NCBI RefSeq assembly: GCF_000504165.1
Contig: NZ_KI632505.1
Span: 978,473 to 1,042,472, forward strand
Reading direction: 5' to 3'
Origin: Bacillus sp. FJAT-14578
GTDB taxonomy: Bacteria; Bacillota; Bacilli; Bacillales; Bacillaceae_H
Length of the DNA: 64,000 nt
A model generated the notes under the pieces. That model was given only the letters and a program-made list of their open reading frames with translations, was not told the DNA's origin and ran no database searches. The position numbers were made by a program, and so were the translations under genes. Below, in pieces: positions 16,292 through 25,821 of this stretch (position 1 is its first letter; each line of letters opens with the position of its first letter).

Positions 16292-17489
16292 GATGGTCCA
16301 CTTCCTTTTTCAATTGATATGATGGTTTGAAAATAGTCATAAACAATAAACTCATGCATACAGCCGCTCCGATCAAAAGCAAACCGCCCAGCAAAAAGGG
16401 GCCTTGAAAACCCGTGCGCTGAACCATCATCAAAGCGGTCATCGGCGCAAATAACAAGGCGGTATTTTGTACGGACGAAACAAGGCTGTACGAAAGCGGC
16501 GATTGCTTTCCAATTCTCGTTTGAAAGAAAAAAATATCGATCGCCGCCAAGCCAACAAAAAAGCATGCCCCATAAAGAAAGCGAATGAAACTAAATAACC
16601 AAATATGATGTGTGAACATTTGTATGAAAAGTAAACATCCAGTGACAGCCGTTACACCAAGCAGGATGACTTTCACATGGGAATGAAAATACCGTTTAGG
16701 CAGCAAAAACTGCAGAATAACCGCTGTAATGCTCGGCATGACATAAAGCAGGCTTGATACTTGTGTTGTAATGGAAAAACTATTTTCAAGAAATACCGTA
16801 AAGTAAGGCCTGATTGCATGGTGCCCTATGAAAAAAAGAAATACGACAAGGAGATAAAGAAGGAATTCCCCGGACATTTTTATACGTTTGAACGATTCTC
16901 CCTTTTTCCTAAACTCTGTTGCTCTTGAAACCGCATTGCTTTTCGAGAACACGAAGAAGCTTAATAGGGCAAGAATAAGATCGGCCCCTGCAAACATGTA
17001 ATAACTATTTAAGGGCATGTCTTGAGTAATTGCGTAACTCCCTGCAAGGCCTGAGATGATGACACTTCCATGAAACAAACATAAGTAGGAGGTTGTCACT
17101 TTGACTTTTTCTCCTTCGCTCTTGCTTGAGGCGACCATGGCTGGATACAGCAAATAAATGCTGCTCTGAAAAACTAGTAAAACAAGCGAAATCATCAAAA
17201 ACTGGGAAAACGTATCAACCATCGGAAGAACAGCTTTACAAAGCCCCATTATGATGAGCGCAACCGGGATGATCTTTTTCAAGTTCCATCTTTGGGCAAT
17301 CATAGCCCATGCCGGTGTCAATACAATGACAACAAGACGGCAGCAAACGATGAAAAGGCTTGTTGCTTGCACCCCATCCATCCGAAAGTACTCGGAAAAT
17401 AGCTGTGGATAGAAGGGCGATAACAGCATTTCCGAAATCAACGTAACAAGCAAGCAACTATATATAAATCCTTTTTCGCCCTTCGTCAT
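16278..17489 (-). CDS. MFS transporter, probable siderophore exporter
   Basis: 403 aa with 12 predicted membrane segments and a short cytoplasmic loop around residue 200 (EFRKKGESFKR). Ribosome site GGAGAAGGA precedes the ATG. It is embedded between rhbE-like and rhbF-like genes and overlaps the latter, so export of the finished siderophore is the likely job. No uptake (FhuBGCD-type) genes occur in the window. Confidence 0.82.
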   Translation of the reverse strand: MTKGEKGFIYSCLLVTLISEMLLSPFYPQLFSEYFRMDGVQATSLFIVCCRLVVIVLTPAWAMIAQRWNLKKIIPVALIIMGLCKAVLPMVDTFSQFLMISLVLLVFQSSIYLLYPAMVASSKSEGEKVKVTTSYLCLFHGSVIISGLAGSYAITQDMPLNSYYMFAGADLILALLSFFVFSKSNAVSRATEFRKKGESFKRIKMSGEFLLYLLVVFLFFIGHHAIRPYFTVFLENSFSITTQVSSLLYVMPSITAVILQFLLPKRYFHSHVKVILLGVTAVTGCLLFIQMFTHHIWLFSFIRFLYGACFFVGLAAIDIFFFQTRIGKQSPLSYSLVSSVQNTALLFAPMTALMMVQRTGFQGPFLLGGLLLIGAAVCMSLLFMTIFKPSYQLKKEVDHHENL

Positions 17490-17498
17490 TTCCTTCTC

Positions 17499-18791
17499 CT
17501 ACAGTCCAAACTGCTGGAATACGTTGTTTTTGTATGTTTGATATACTTCTTTTCCTGCTATTTGGTTAATAATGGCCGCGTTCCGAAATGCCCCAAGTCC
17601 TAAATCAGGCGCTCCTACACCGTGCGTATGAAGCTCGCCGTTTTGAACAAATAAATGATGTTCACCTTCCGTGTTTAATTTCACTTTATAATCTTCTTGG
17701 ATGACAAGCTGACCGAATTCATCCCATTCAACCACACGTTTCAGCCCGTTTAAGCAATCCGGGATATAAGGGTGGTAACCGGTCGCCAAAATGACGGCAT
17801 CACTTTCCATCTGCCTATGCTCTTCCTGTTCATGCTGGTAAAGTGATAAAAGGTAGCCGTTGCTCCATTCTTCGATGGAAGCCAGCTCGGTCAATGCCTG
17901 CAGATGAACGTCCGGTTCTTGGTTTCCGACCGTTCGCTCATACAATAAATCATAAATATCAGCAATCGTATCGAAACTGATTCCTTTGTATAACAAAGCC
18001 TGATTGTTTAAAGCGTGTTTCTTCTTTTCTATCGGCAAGTTATAGAAATAGCGGGTATAATCAGGCGAGAAATGCTCAAGCCCAAGCTTCGAATATTCCA
18101 TTGGATAAAACCCCTTGGACCTTGTGAACCATGACAATTGATAATCATGATCCGGCTGTTTAGACAATAAATCATAGAAAATTTCAGCTGCGCTCTGCCC
18201 CGAACCAATGACCGTGACCGAATTTGCTTTCAGGACATTTTCCCGCTTGTTCATATACTGTGAAGAATGAAAGACGCGATCACCGAGAGCTGAATGGAAT
18301 CTCTCCGGAACGTATGGCCTTGTTCCCACACCTATAACCACATGTTTGGCATCGTACGTTTTTGGTTCGTTTTCATCAGCGGAAAAAACGGTCACGCGAA
18401 AATGCCCCTCTTCTGTTTGTTCAATAGTCTCCACTTTGCATCCAAACTGAAGCTGCGGCAGCTGTTCTGCTACCCATTGACAATAATGGTTATATTCCGT
18501 ACGTGGGATATGAAATTTTTCAAAAAAGTAAAAATGGTACAGCCGCTTTTGCTCATGCAAATAGTTCAAAAAGCTGAAACGGCTCGTCGGATCGACCATG
18601 GTTACGGTATCTGCCATAAAAGGCACTTGCAGTGTCGTTCCCTCCAGCAGCATCCCCGGATGCCAGTCAAAACGAGTTTTTTTATCAAAAAACAATGAAC
18701 GGCAATCTGTTTTTTCAAGCAATGCTGCCAAGCCGAGATTAAACGGACCGATTCCTACTCCAATGACGTCTAAAATTTGTTCGTTTGCCAA
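17499..18791 (-). CDS. rhbE: Lysine/ornithine N-monooxygenase family (diaminopropane N-hydroxylase, RhbE-like)
   Basis: 430 aa from the TTG at 18791, which follows AAGGTGG with correct spacing; a GTG at 18800 lies inside that site. FAD site VIGVGIGPFNLGLAALLE (residues about 10-27), then VPFMADTVTMVDPTSRF (substrate/FAD region), NADPH site VIGSGQSAAEIFYDLL, and the ATGYHPY motif. Hydroxylates the primary amine of the diamine before acetylation. The start overlaps the preceding acetyltransferase gene by 22 nt. Confidence 0.9.
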   Translation of the reverse strand: MANEQILDVIGVGIGPFNLGLAALLEKTDCRSLFFDKKTRFDWHPGMLLEGTTLQVPFMADTVTMVDPTSRFSFLNYLHEQKRLYHFYFFEKFHIPRTEYNHYCQWVAEQLPQLQFGCKVETIEQTEEGHFRVTVFSADENEPKTYDAKHVVIGVGTRPYVPERFHSALGDRVFHSSQYMNKRENVLKANSVTVIGSGQSAAEIFYDLLSKQPDHDYQLSWFTRSKGFYPMEYSKLGLEHFSPDYTRYFYNLPIEKKKHALNNQALLYKGISFDTIADIYDLLYERTVGNQEPDVHLQALTELASIEEWSNGYLLSLYQHEQEEHRQMESDAVILATGYHPYIPDCLNGLKRVVEWDEFGQLVIQEDYKVKLNTEGEHHLFVQNGELHTHGVGAPDLGLGAFRNAAIINQIAGKEVYQTYKNNVFQQFGL

Positions 18792-19375
18792 TCTGTCCAC
18801 CTTCTTTCAAACTCTTTTCGTTCACATATCATCAGTAATCCTGTTTTATCAGGCAGCCCGACCTCTTTGACAGGCTGAAAACCGCACTGTTTGAACACAT
18901 GAATCATTTTTCCGTTTCGTATATCAGGCTCTGCGATGATTCGTTCCGTTTCTAATACTTGGAACTTTTTATGCAAAATGGTCAGCAATAACGGGTATAT
19001 GAGCCCTTTTCCTAAAAACTCTCTCGGACCGATCAGCAAATGGATGCCCTGATCATAGTCATCAAACTCATAATAGTTCCCGATTATATCGCCCTTCACC
19101 CAGTACGACTCCCAATAACTCATGGGCATCCCATCGAGTTCACCGATCAAGAGTGTTTGATGGTCATCTTGTAAAAATTTCTGTAAATGTGCTGTATACT
19201 GTTCCAATGAAATATTTAACTTCCAAAAGGGAATCACATGCTTTTCATGCATCCATAAATGCAGCCGCTCTAAATCCTCTTCCATGCTCACATGGCGAAA
19301 CGAAATCGTTTTTTTAATGATGGCATCATGCCGTTCAAACGGATATTGCTGTTCAACAAAAGTTTTAGACTTCAT
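18770..19375 (-). CDS. rhbD: GNAT acetyltransferase for hydroxamate formation (RhbD/IucB-like)
   Basis: 201 aa from the ATG at 19375 (CAGGTGA upstream). Typical siderophore acetyltransferase motifs: HVIPFWKLNISLEQY, MSYWESYWVKGDIIGNYYEF, the loop QGIHLLIGPREFLGKG and FKQCGFQPVKEV. Acylates the N-hydroxylated diamine to the hydroxamate. Overlaps both neighbours (rhbC by 11 nt, rhbE by 22 nt). Confidence 0.9.
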   Translation of the reverse strand: MKSKTFVEQQYPFERHDAIIKKTISFRHVSMEEDLERLHLWMHEKHVIPFWKLNISLEQYTAHLQKFLQDDHQTLLIGELDGMPMSYWESYWVKGDIIGNYYEFDDYDQGIHLLIGPREFLGKGLIYPLLLTILHKKFQVLETERIIAEPDIRNGKMIHVFKQCGFQPVKEVGLPDKTGLLMICERKEFERRWTDWQTNKF

Positions 19376-21167
19376 GCAGTTCACCTGCTGCCACAGCCAG
19401 TGGATTCGTAACTTGAACATATACCGATTGAGTTTCGAGGGATCCGACAAGCTCATCCATATCGTGCACCCGCGTCAGTAAGTTAGCCTTGCATGGAAGC
19501 TTTTCTTCATATAATAAAGAATTCAATAGGTTCGTATGGTCACCTAACTGCTTCTTGAAGTCAGCCAATTCCTCTCTCACCATGGATAGTAATCGGTGTT
19601 CATCGATAAGACGATTCACCCCAAATGCATTCACCAAACCGAACAAGTGATTGAAAAAGACATAATATCGGAAACGCTCCTCTGCAATCGAATCGGAACA
19701 TATCGTGTCACTTTTTTCATTTAAGGTCGGAACAAGCTGTTTTAAAGCTTCTGCCTTTGATTCCATAAAATAATAGCCTTGATTGTCACGGTAATAAAAA
19801 ATATCTGGATACCCTTGTTCATCAAGTTGGATGATGGAATTTTGCTGGTGGGCTTCAAGGGCGATACCATATGAAGCATACAGCCAGTACATAGGTCGCA
19901 AGCTTACATTTAAATAGCGCGAAAACCATTGTTCGCTTGCCTGTGCAAGTGAAATCTTTTCCCTGGCTGCTATATCATGGATGATGTTCGCTAAATGGGA
20001 AGCTTCTCCTGTAATATGGTCCTGGCAAAGCGCCGCGAGCAATGTCGTCCGTGAATCGTTCCCCTCTTGAAACGGGTTTTCACGAATCACCACTTCAAAT
20101 CCCGTTTCTTCTATGTCCAGTTTTAATGTAATATAAGCAGGATCTTCGATAATGCGGAATGACGGATGATTTTCTTTTAGCTTTTCGGAAAGCTCACCGT
20201 GAAGCAAACGGCTCACTTCTACTCCGCGATCGAGCTCTTTTCGCTTATTGATGCGCAGTGAATTCGTGATTTTCACCGGAATTGAAAACTTGTACATAAA
20301 GCCTGCTTCCGGATGGTACACCGTCCGAACGGAAGAGGTCGGATAAAACTTTCTTCCGTGCGGGCCTAAATAATCGAGTTTTCCTGATTGAATGAGAGCG
20401 CACACATCTTCCCGCCCTAGCAGTTTTCGTGCTTGCAGCGGATGGACAGGGATAAGTGAAAAATGATCTTCCTGGCAATACTCGTCTTTAAATGATGGCG
20501 TAACGAACGGGTCTTTCTTTAGCTCTTCCTTTATAAGGGCGGAAGCGTTTTGAGCCAAAACCGAATCTTCGTCGACGATCTCACTGACAGCCCGGAAATA
20601 ATGGAGCTGGAAAGCCCCTTTTCTCTCTGGTGCAAAAATAGGCTCTTCATCTTCATCGATTCCTTGACGGCTTTTCGGAGTCGGATGTACTTGATGTCCA
20701 ATTAACAAGGATTGCTCTGATTGAAGAAACGTTTTTTCGGCTTGATAGCATTCTTCTAAGTTGCTGCTTCGATCTGAAATAATTCTTTTCATATTTTGAT
20801 AGCTTAGGATGGTTCGAAGCATAAGCTCATCGGCCTGTACAGGCTTATCGGATGATAGTGAGAATTCTTTTTGCATGAATGCCATCAATGTCATGTAGTC
20901 AAGCTGTTTCATTTCATCGTTTTTCACTTGATAATACATAATCGGTGAAAACAGATGGCGTTCTGTCACCGATTTATATCGGACCGGAATGTATAAGGTA
21001 ATGGATTGCCGGTCAAACGAAATGACTAATACTTCTTTGGTGCTTCCATCTTCTAGTGGGACAGGGACTTCATCAGCAGGCTTCCATTCCCCTTCCCCTG
21101 TTTCTTTCACATAACAATTGATCAAATTTTGTATTGTAAGATGATTAGTAATGAACGGAATATTCAT
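19365..21167 (-). CDS. rhbC: IucA/IucC-family siderophore synthetase (RhbC-like)
   Basis: 600 aa NIS synthetase. Landmarks: IGHQVHPTPKSRQGI (ATP-binding region, about 175-190), IPVHPLQARKLLG, FSIPVKITNSLRINKR and ALEAHQQNSIIQLDE. Starts 23 nt inside the end of the decarboxylase gene (ribosome site GGAGAGA). With the RhbF-like enzyme it builds the citrate-bis(hydroxamate) scaffold. Distinct from the 14486 paralogue, as in the S. meliloti rhizobactin cluster. Confidence 0.9.
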   Translation of the reverse strand: MNIPFITNHLTIQNLINCYVKETGEGEWKPADEVPVPLEDGSTKEVLVISFDRQSITLYIPVRYKSVTERHLFSPIMYYQVKNDEMKQLDYMTLMAFMQKEFSLSSDKPVQADELMLRTILSYQNMKRIISDRSSNLEECYQAEKTFLQSEQSLLIGHQVHPTPKSRQGIDEDEEPIFAPERKGAFQLHYFRAVSEIVDEDSVLAQNASALIKEELKKDPFVTPSFKDEYCQEDHFSLIPVHPLQARKLLGREDVCALIQSGKLDYLGPHGRKFYPTSSVRTVYHPEAGFMYKFSIPVKITNSLRINKRKELDRGVEVSRLLHGELSEKLKENHPSFRIIEDPAYITLKLDIEETGFEVVIRENPFQEGNDSRTTLLAALCQDHITGEASHLANIIHDIAAREKISLAQASEQWFSRYLNVSLRPMYWLYASYGIALEAHQQNSIIQLDEQGYPDIFYYRDNQGYYFMESKAEALKQLVPTLNEKSDTICSDSIAEERFRYYVFFNHLFGLVNAFGVNRLIDEHRLLSMVREELADFKKQLGDHTNLLNSLLYEEKLPCKANLLTRVHDMDELVGSLETQSVYVQVTNPLAVAAGELHEV

Positions 21168-22674
21168 ACCGGATCTCTCCTTGCTCTTTCTCTATTTTTT
21201 CTCCAGCTCGCTTCATTCGCTCAATATGTATGTTCATATTATCTATCGTATTGAGAGGGTTGAGCATCGTAAACTTCAAATATACTTTGCCGGCTTGCTT
21301 CGTTTTGGCCATAATCAACTCACCGCTTTGATAGAAAGAGCGTTGAAGCTCCAGATTGATTTCATCGACATACAACTGGTCTTCCTGGTGATGTGATGGC
21401 AAGTAGCGGAATAAGACAGCATTGAGTTCCGGCTCATTCAGCACCTCGAAGCATGATTCATTCTTCAGCAGCTTCGCCGTTTCTTTTGCCAGATTGATCG
21501 TATAATCCACCATCTCTCCGAACAAATCGCTTCCCATCAATTTAAAAGTCATCAATAGTTTCAAAGCATCAAACCGTTTTGTTGTTTGGACGCTTTTTTC
21601 CACTAGATTCATAATGCCGTCTTCCTGATCTTCTTCAGGGTTCAAATAATCGGCATGATAGGCGATTTGCTGAAAGTCCCGTTTATGTTTGACGAAAAAG
21701 GCCCCGCAGCTGATCGATTGGTAATAAAGTTTATGAAAGTCAATCGTGATGGAATCGGCTAAGTACAAGTCGCGAATGAGACCGCTATATTGATGTGAAA
21801 ACAATAAAGCTCCTCCGTAGGCAGCATCGATGTGGAGCCATAATTGCTCCTCGGCTGCCAGCTCCGCAATATCGCTTAAACCATCTATGCTTCCAAAATC
21901 GGTTGTTCCCGCGGTTGCCACTACCATAAAAGGAAGAAGTCCTTGTTGCCTTAATTGTTCGATTTTTACTTTGGCATCCTCGACACAAAGTTGATTTTTG
22001 TCATTTACCGCCACTTTGATGACGGCATTCGTTCCCAACCCAAGCTGAGCCGCCGATTTTTGAACGGTAAAATGGGCATGCTCAGAACAAAGAATTCGCA
22101 ATCTTCTTGCCTCGACCGGAAGTCCCTCCTCCTGGACACGAACCGCGAAGTTCGTTTGGCATGCTTTGTTTCGAGCAAGCAGCAACCCCATATAATTGGA
22201 TTGTGTGCCGCCGCTCGTAAAGACACCGTCCGCTTCATGTGAATAACCGATCTGCTCCGTAAAGAACTTGATTAATTCAGCTTCGACATACGTAGCAGCA
22301 GGGCTTTGATCCCAAGAATCCATCGATTGATTAAGTGCATTGATGATCACTTCTGCTGCAACGGACGGAAGTAACGGTGGACAATGAAGGTGCGCCATGG
22401 CAGAAGGGTGAGAAATCCATAATGAATTTCTCACGATGACGTTTTGAATTTCTTCCATCACAGCATCCACCTTCTGCCCCGCAACCGGGATGGCGAGCAT
22501 TTCTTTCACGGCTAATTCAAGCTCTTGCCGAGAGACTCCCGAAAAAGGCTGATTGGCCCTCATTGTTTGGTCAGCCACTAACTCGACAGCTTGATTCATG
22601 AGCGTATGGTACATATTCTCGCTTTTATCATTGGCATGTAGAAACCATTGTGCAAAGTTCATATTCAATTCCAT
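21145..22674 (-). CDS. rhbB: PLP-dependent L-2,4-diaminobutyrate decarboxylase (RhbB-like)
   Basis: About 509 aa. Group II PLP decarboxylase: FTSGGTQSNYMGLLLARNKA, HFTVQKSAAQLGLG, LHIDAAYGGALLFS and the PLP lysine in SITIDFHKLYYQSISCGAFF. Makes 1,3-diaminopropane from diaminobutyrate. Candidate starts are ATG 22674 and ATG 22662 (MNFAQWF); GAAGGTGATGG lies just upstream of both, so the first residues are uncertain. Six nt separate it from the aminotransferase gene. Confidence 0.9.
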   Translation of the reverse strand: MELNMNFAQWFLHANDKSENMYHTLMNQAVELVADQTMRANQPFSGVSRQELELAVKEMLAIPVAGQKVDAVMEEIQNVIVRNSLWISHPSAMAHLHCPPLLPSVAAEVIINALNQSMDSWDQSPAATYVEAELIKFFTEQIGYSHEADGVFTSGGTQSNYMGLLLARNKACQTNFAVRVQEEGLPVEARRLRILCSEHAHFTVQKSAAQLGLGTNAVIKVAVNDKNQLCVEDAKVKIEQLRQQGLLPFMVVATAGTTDFGSIDGLSDIAELAAEEQLWLHIDAAYGGALLFSHQYSGLIRDLYLADSITIDFHKLYYQSISCGAFFVKHKRDFQQIAYHADYLNPEEDQEDGIMNLVEKSVQTTKRFDALKLLMTFKLMGSDLFGEMVDYTINLAKETAKLLKNESCFEVLNEPELNAVLFRYLPSHHQEDQLYVDEINLELQRSFYQSGELIMAKTKQAGKVYLKFTMLNPLNTIDNMNIHIERMKRAGEKIEKEQGEIRYEYSVHY

Positions 22675-22680
22675 CACCTT

Positions 22681-24045
22681 CTATCGCAATCCAAATTGAG
22701 TTTCAGCGCTTATGATCGCTTCCTGGAACCGCTGAAGCACTTCATCGATTTGCTCTTTTGAAATAATGAGCGGCGGCAGTAAGCGAATCACTGTGCCGAA
22801 TCGCCCTCCAACCTCTAAGATTAATCCACGATTAAAGCATTCTTGTTGAATTTTTTTCGCTAGTTCGGAATAGGCAGGATAGCTTCCCAGTTGGTTTGGC
22901 TGTTTCGTTGGATTAATGATTTCAACACCGATCATAAGCCCTCTGCCTCTTACCTCTCCGATTGAAGACACTTGCTTTTGAATCGCTTTTAACTGAGCCA
23001 TCACATATGTTCCCATTTCATGTGCATGGTCCGGCAAATGATTTTCCTTTACAAAACGTAACGTTGCTTGGCCGGCAGCCATCGCCATTTGGTTTCCTCT
23101 GAAAGTTCCGATGTGCGTTCCCGGTTCCCATTGATCAAGGCGACGATCGTAAACGACAACGGACAGCGGCAGGCTTCCTCCTATTGCTTTTGACAGCACG
23201 AGAACATCCGGCTCGATTCCGGCATGCTCGAATGCAAACATTTTTCCTGTGCGGCCGATGCCTGTTTGTACTTCATCGATGATCAGTGGAATGTCGCGCT
23301 CTTTCGTTATGCGGCGAAGCTCTTTTAACCACTCGACTGGGGCAGGTATGGAACCGCCTTCACCTTGTACGACTTCTACGACGATGCCGGCCGGCTTGAC
23401 AATTCCTCCTTCCGGATCATCCAGTACATTCTCGATATATGTCGTCCCAATGCGATGTCCCTCTTTCCCCACACCGAAGGGGCAGCGATATTCATATGGA
23501 TACGGCAGGAAATGGGCATCTGGTACAAGTGCGTGAATATTCTTTTTTGGCCCCAGCGTCCCGGTAATACTCAATGTACCGTGTGTGGAACCGTGATATC
23601 CTCCTTGAAAAGAAAGAATGGATCTATTGCCGGTTGCCGTTTTCACCAGCTTCAAGGCAGCTTCTACTGCATCAGCACCTGTTGGGCCGCAGAAATGGAT
23701 TTTTGCTTTTTCCGCAAATGATGGTGGTAAAGATGCGAACATCTCATCAATAAAAGCTTCTTTGACAGGTGTAGTCAAATCAAGTGTATGTAAAGGTACG
23801 TACGATTGTAGGACTCCTTCAATCGCTTCGCGGACAACGGAATGGTTGTGACCTAGCGCTAGTGTACCCGCTCCCGCTAAACAATCTATATATTGTTTGC
23901 CATCCATATCTGTTACATAAATGCCTTCGGCTCTTTGAATGGCAAGCGGCAATCTTCTTGGATAGGACCTTGCATTGGATTCCCTTTTTTCTTGCATGAA
24001 TAATAGGGCTTCATTTCCTGAACGAGTTGGAACGACTGCTTGCAT
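22681..24045 (-). CDS. rhbA: Diaminobutyrate-2-oxoglutarate aminotransferase (RhbA-like)
   Basis: 454 aa class-III aminotransferase: FCGPTGADAVEAALKL, FQGGYHGSTHGTLSITG, IPLIIDEVQTGIGRTGKMFA and the PLP lysine in DVLVLSKAIGGSLPLS. Forms L-2,4-diaminobutyrate from aspartate semialdehyde with glutamate as amino donor. First gene of the siderophore operon: AAAGGAG ribosome site and several Fur boxes directly upstream. Gene order A-B-C-D-E-(MFS)-F equals that of rhbABCDEF with an exporter added; the end product is likely schizokinen or a rhizobactin-like relative. Confidence 0.9.
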   Translation of the reverse strand: MQAVVPTRSGNEALLFMQEKRESNARSYPRRLPLAIQRAEGIYVTDMDGKQYIDCLAGAGTLALGHNHSVVREAIEGVLQSYVPLHTLDLTTPVKEAFIDEMFASLPPSFAEKAKIHFCGPTGADAVEAALKLVKTATGNRSILSFQGGYHGSTHGTLSITGTLGPKKNIHALVPDAHFLPYPYEYRCPFGVGKEGHRIGTTYIENVLDDPEGGIVKPAGIVVEVVQGEGGSIPAPVEWLKELRRITKERDIPLIIDEVQTGIGRTGKMFAFEHAGIEPDVLVLSKAIGGSLPLSVVVYDRRLDQWEPGTHIGTFRGNQMAMAAGQATLRFVKENHLPDHAHEMGTYVMAQLKAIQKQVSSIGEVRGRGLMIGVEIINPTKQPNQLGSYPAYSELAKKIQQECFNRGLILEVGGRFGTVIRLLPPLIISKEQIDEVLQRFQEAIISAETQFGLR

Positions 24046-24063
24046 GATTCAACACTCCTTTTT

Positions 24064-24175
24064 TGAAAATCAAAATCATTATGTTTTTGTTAATCCGATA
24101 GTTTCCGCTTTCATCATTTGAGAATGATTTTCAATATCAGATCACATCAAACAGAATAATTGATAATGATTATCA
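24064..24175 (-). promoter_or_regulatory. Fur boxes in front of the siderophore operon
   Basis: TGATAATGATTATCA at 24161-24175 is a perfect 7-1-7 Fur consensus. TGAGAATGATTTTCA at 24119-24133 has two mismatches, and TGAAAATCAAAATCA at 24064-24078 is a weaker third copy next to the start codon of rhbA. Confidence 0.9.
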
Positions 24176-24341
24176 TAGTCAATAAGAAAATTAAAAAATA
24201 AGAAAATTTACCCAAAAAAACTACATATTGTATGGCGCCCAAAAAGCTTGCGTACTATAGTGTTTTACGTCCAATCTATGAAAATATGCTTAGACGCATT
24301 TTGAAGGGATGTTTACCAAGGAAAAGATGATTTACAACGAA

Positions 24342-24372
24342 AAAGACTCTCCCTTTTCAAGGAAGAGCCTTT
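24342..24372 (-). terminator. Terminator of the sugar-binding protein gene
   Basis: Stem aagactctccctt / aaggaagagcctt with a 3-nt loop and adjacent A/T tracts, 14 nt beyond the stop. Confidence 0.8.
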
Positions 24373-24385
24373 AGCTTACAAATAA

Positions 24386-25678
24386 TCATTTTTTTAATTT
24401 AGCCCAGCTGCTGTCGAGGGCTTTCATCGCTTCTTCTTTGGATATTTCCCCATCTACATATTTTTGGAGGGTTGCACCAAACTCCTGCCCTGCACCGTCC
24501 GGATATTTCATAAACTGCCACGGGAATGTTTTTCCTTCCTTGGAGTATTTAACAAGTTCCTCACCTAATGGGCCGATTCCTTTTGCCTCAATGGTTTTAA
24601 AGGCTGGAATGTATTTGAAGTCTTCCACAAGGGCTTTCTTTCCTTCTTCAGAAGTTACCATCCAGTTCAAGAAATCTTTTGCCGCTTTTTTATCCGCTTC
24701 AGGCGCTCCGTTGTAAACGACCCAGTTGCTTGGCACATCGATTCCTAATTTATCGGCAACGGCTGGATCATCGCTAAGAGGCATCGGGAGAATTCCAACT
24801 TCCATGTTTGGCGTGATTTTATCAATCATTGGCTGAATCCAGTTCCCTTGCTGAATCATGGCAGTCTCACCTGTCGCGAATAGGGTAACTTGCGTATTAT
24901 AGTCGGTCGTTAATGGATTTTTATTGCCATATTTAATGGTTAAATCCAACAGTTTGAAATATTGATCAAACTGTTCATTGCCTTCCATTTTAGCTGTTCC
25001 CTCATTCAAGCCTTTGATGAAGGCATCCGGGTCCTTCTGTGCGGCAAACGGAATATTTAGTCCGTGATTCGCCAACACCCACCATTCACCGTATCCTACC
25101 GAGAATGGGGTAATACCGGCAGCCTTCAGCTTTTTCGCCGCTTCTTCTAATTCAGAGAACGTCTTTGGAGGTTCCGTAATACCAGCTTTTTTAAATAATG
25201 CTTTATTGTAAGCAAAGCCATAGCCCTCAAGACTGACAGGCTGTCCATAAATTTTGCCGTTCATTGTCGTTGCCTCCAATGAACTTTCATACGCATCTTT
25301 CACCCATGGCTGATCGGATAAATCTTCTAATTTATCTTTCCATGTTTGTGCATCTTGATAGCCTTGGATCGTAAAGACATCTGGAGCATTTCCGGAAGCG
25401 AATTGAGCTTTTAATGCGGCGGCACCATCCGCACCCCCGCCTACTGTTTGAAGATTGAAGATAACATTTGGATGTTCTTTTGTATATTGGTCTGTTAACG
25501 CTTTCAACTGGTCGACGATTTCAACTTTTCCTTGAAAAATATCTACTACTACTTGATCGCCATTACTACTGCTATTTTCAGCTCCAGATTCGTTATCACT
25601 TCCGCAAGCTGATGTGAAAAGAAGCGAAGCAGATAGTATACCTGCTGCTAGCGGCAATTTTTTGATTTTTAATGTCAT
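24386..25678 (-). CDS. Extracellular sugar-binding lipoprotein (ABC family 1), without permease genes
   Basis: 430 aa from the ATG at 25678 (GGGGAGG upstream). Lipoprotein signal with lipobox SLLFTSAC (Cys about residue 25), then a solute-binding protein family 1 fold: VTLFATGETAMIQQGNWIQP and GILPMPLSDDP. Such proteins deliver mono- or oligosaccharides to ABC importers, yet no MalF/MalG-type permeases or ATPase flank it. It follows a PTS IIBC gene in the same orientation, separated by a 42-bp palindromic operator, so LacI control is likely. It may serve permeases encoded elsewhere. Confidence 0.88.
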   Translation of the reverse strand: MTLKIKKLPLAAGILSASLLFTSACGSDNESGAENSSSNGDQVVVDIFQGKVEIVDQLKALTDQYTKEHPNVIFNLQTVGGGADGAAALKAQFASGNAPDVFTIQGYQDAQTWKDKLEDLSDQPWVKDAYESSLEATTMNGKIYGQPVSLEGYGFAYNKALFKKAGITEPPKTFSELEEAAKKLKAAGITPFSVGYGEWWVLANHGLNIPFAAQKDPDAFIKGLNEGTAKMEGNEQFDQYFKLLDLTIKYGNKNPLTTDYNTQVTLFATGETAMIQQGNWIQPMIDKITPNMEVGILPMPLSDDPAVADKLGIDVPSNWVVYNGAPEADKKAAKDFLNWMVTSEEGKKALVEDFKYIPAFKTIEAKGIGPLGEELVKYSKEGKTFPWQFMKYPDGAGQEFGATLQKYVDGEISKEEAMKALDSSWAKLKK

Positions 25679-25724
25679 GTTCTTGTCCTCCCCATTGTAA
25701 TATCTATTCATTCCCTTCACTCCC

Positions 25725-25766
25725 TTTCAACACGTGTATGGTATCGATACCATACACGTGTTGAAA
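25725..25766. promoter_or_regulatory. 42-bp perfect palindrome with LacI-type operator core
   Basis: Arms of 21 nt: tttcaacacgtgtatggtat plus c, followed immediately by the exact reverse complement. The centre TGGTATCGATACCA matches the LacI-family operators at 29018 and 29131. It lies 47 nt upstream of the sugar-binding protein ATG and its left arm end (TTGAAA on the minus strand) could serve as a -35 with TAGATA 18 nt on, so it can block that promoter. As RNA it would also form a hairpin after the PTS gene. Confidence 0.8.
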
Positions 25767-25821
25767 AAATGAAGAATGCCAGCATGCTGTATTTATTAGT
25801 CTTAAGAATCAATAATAGCTT

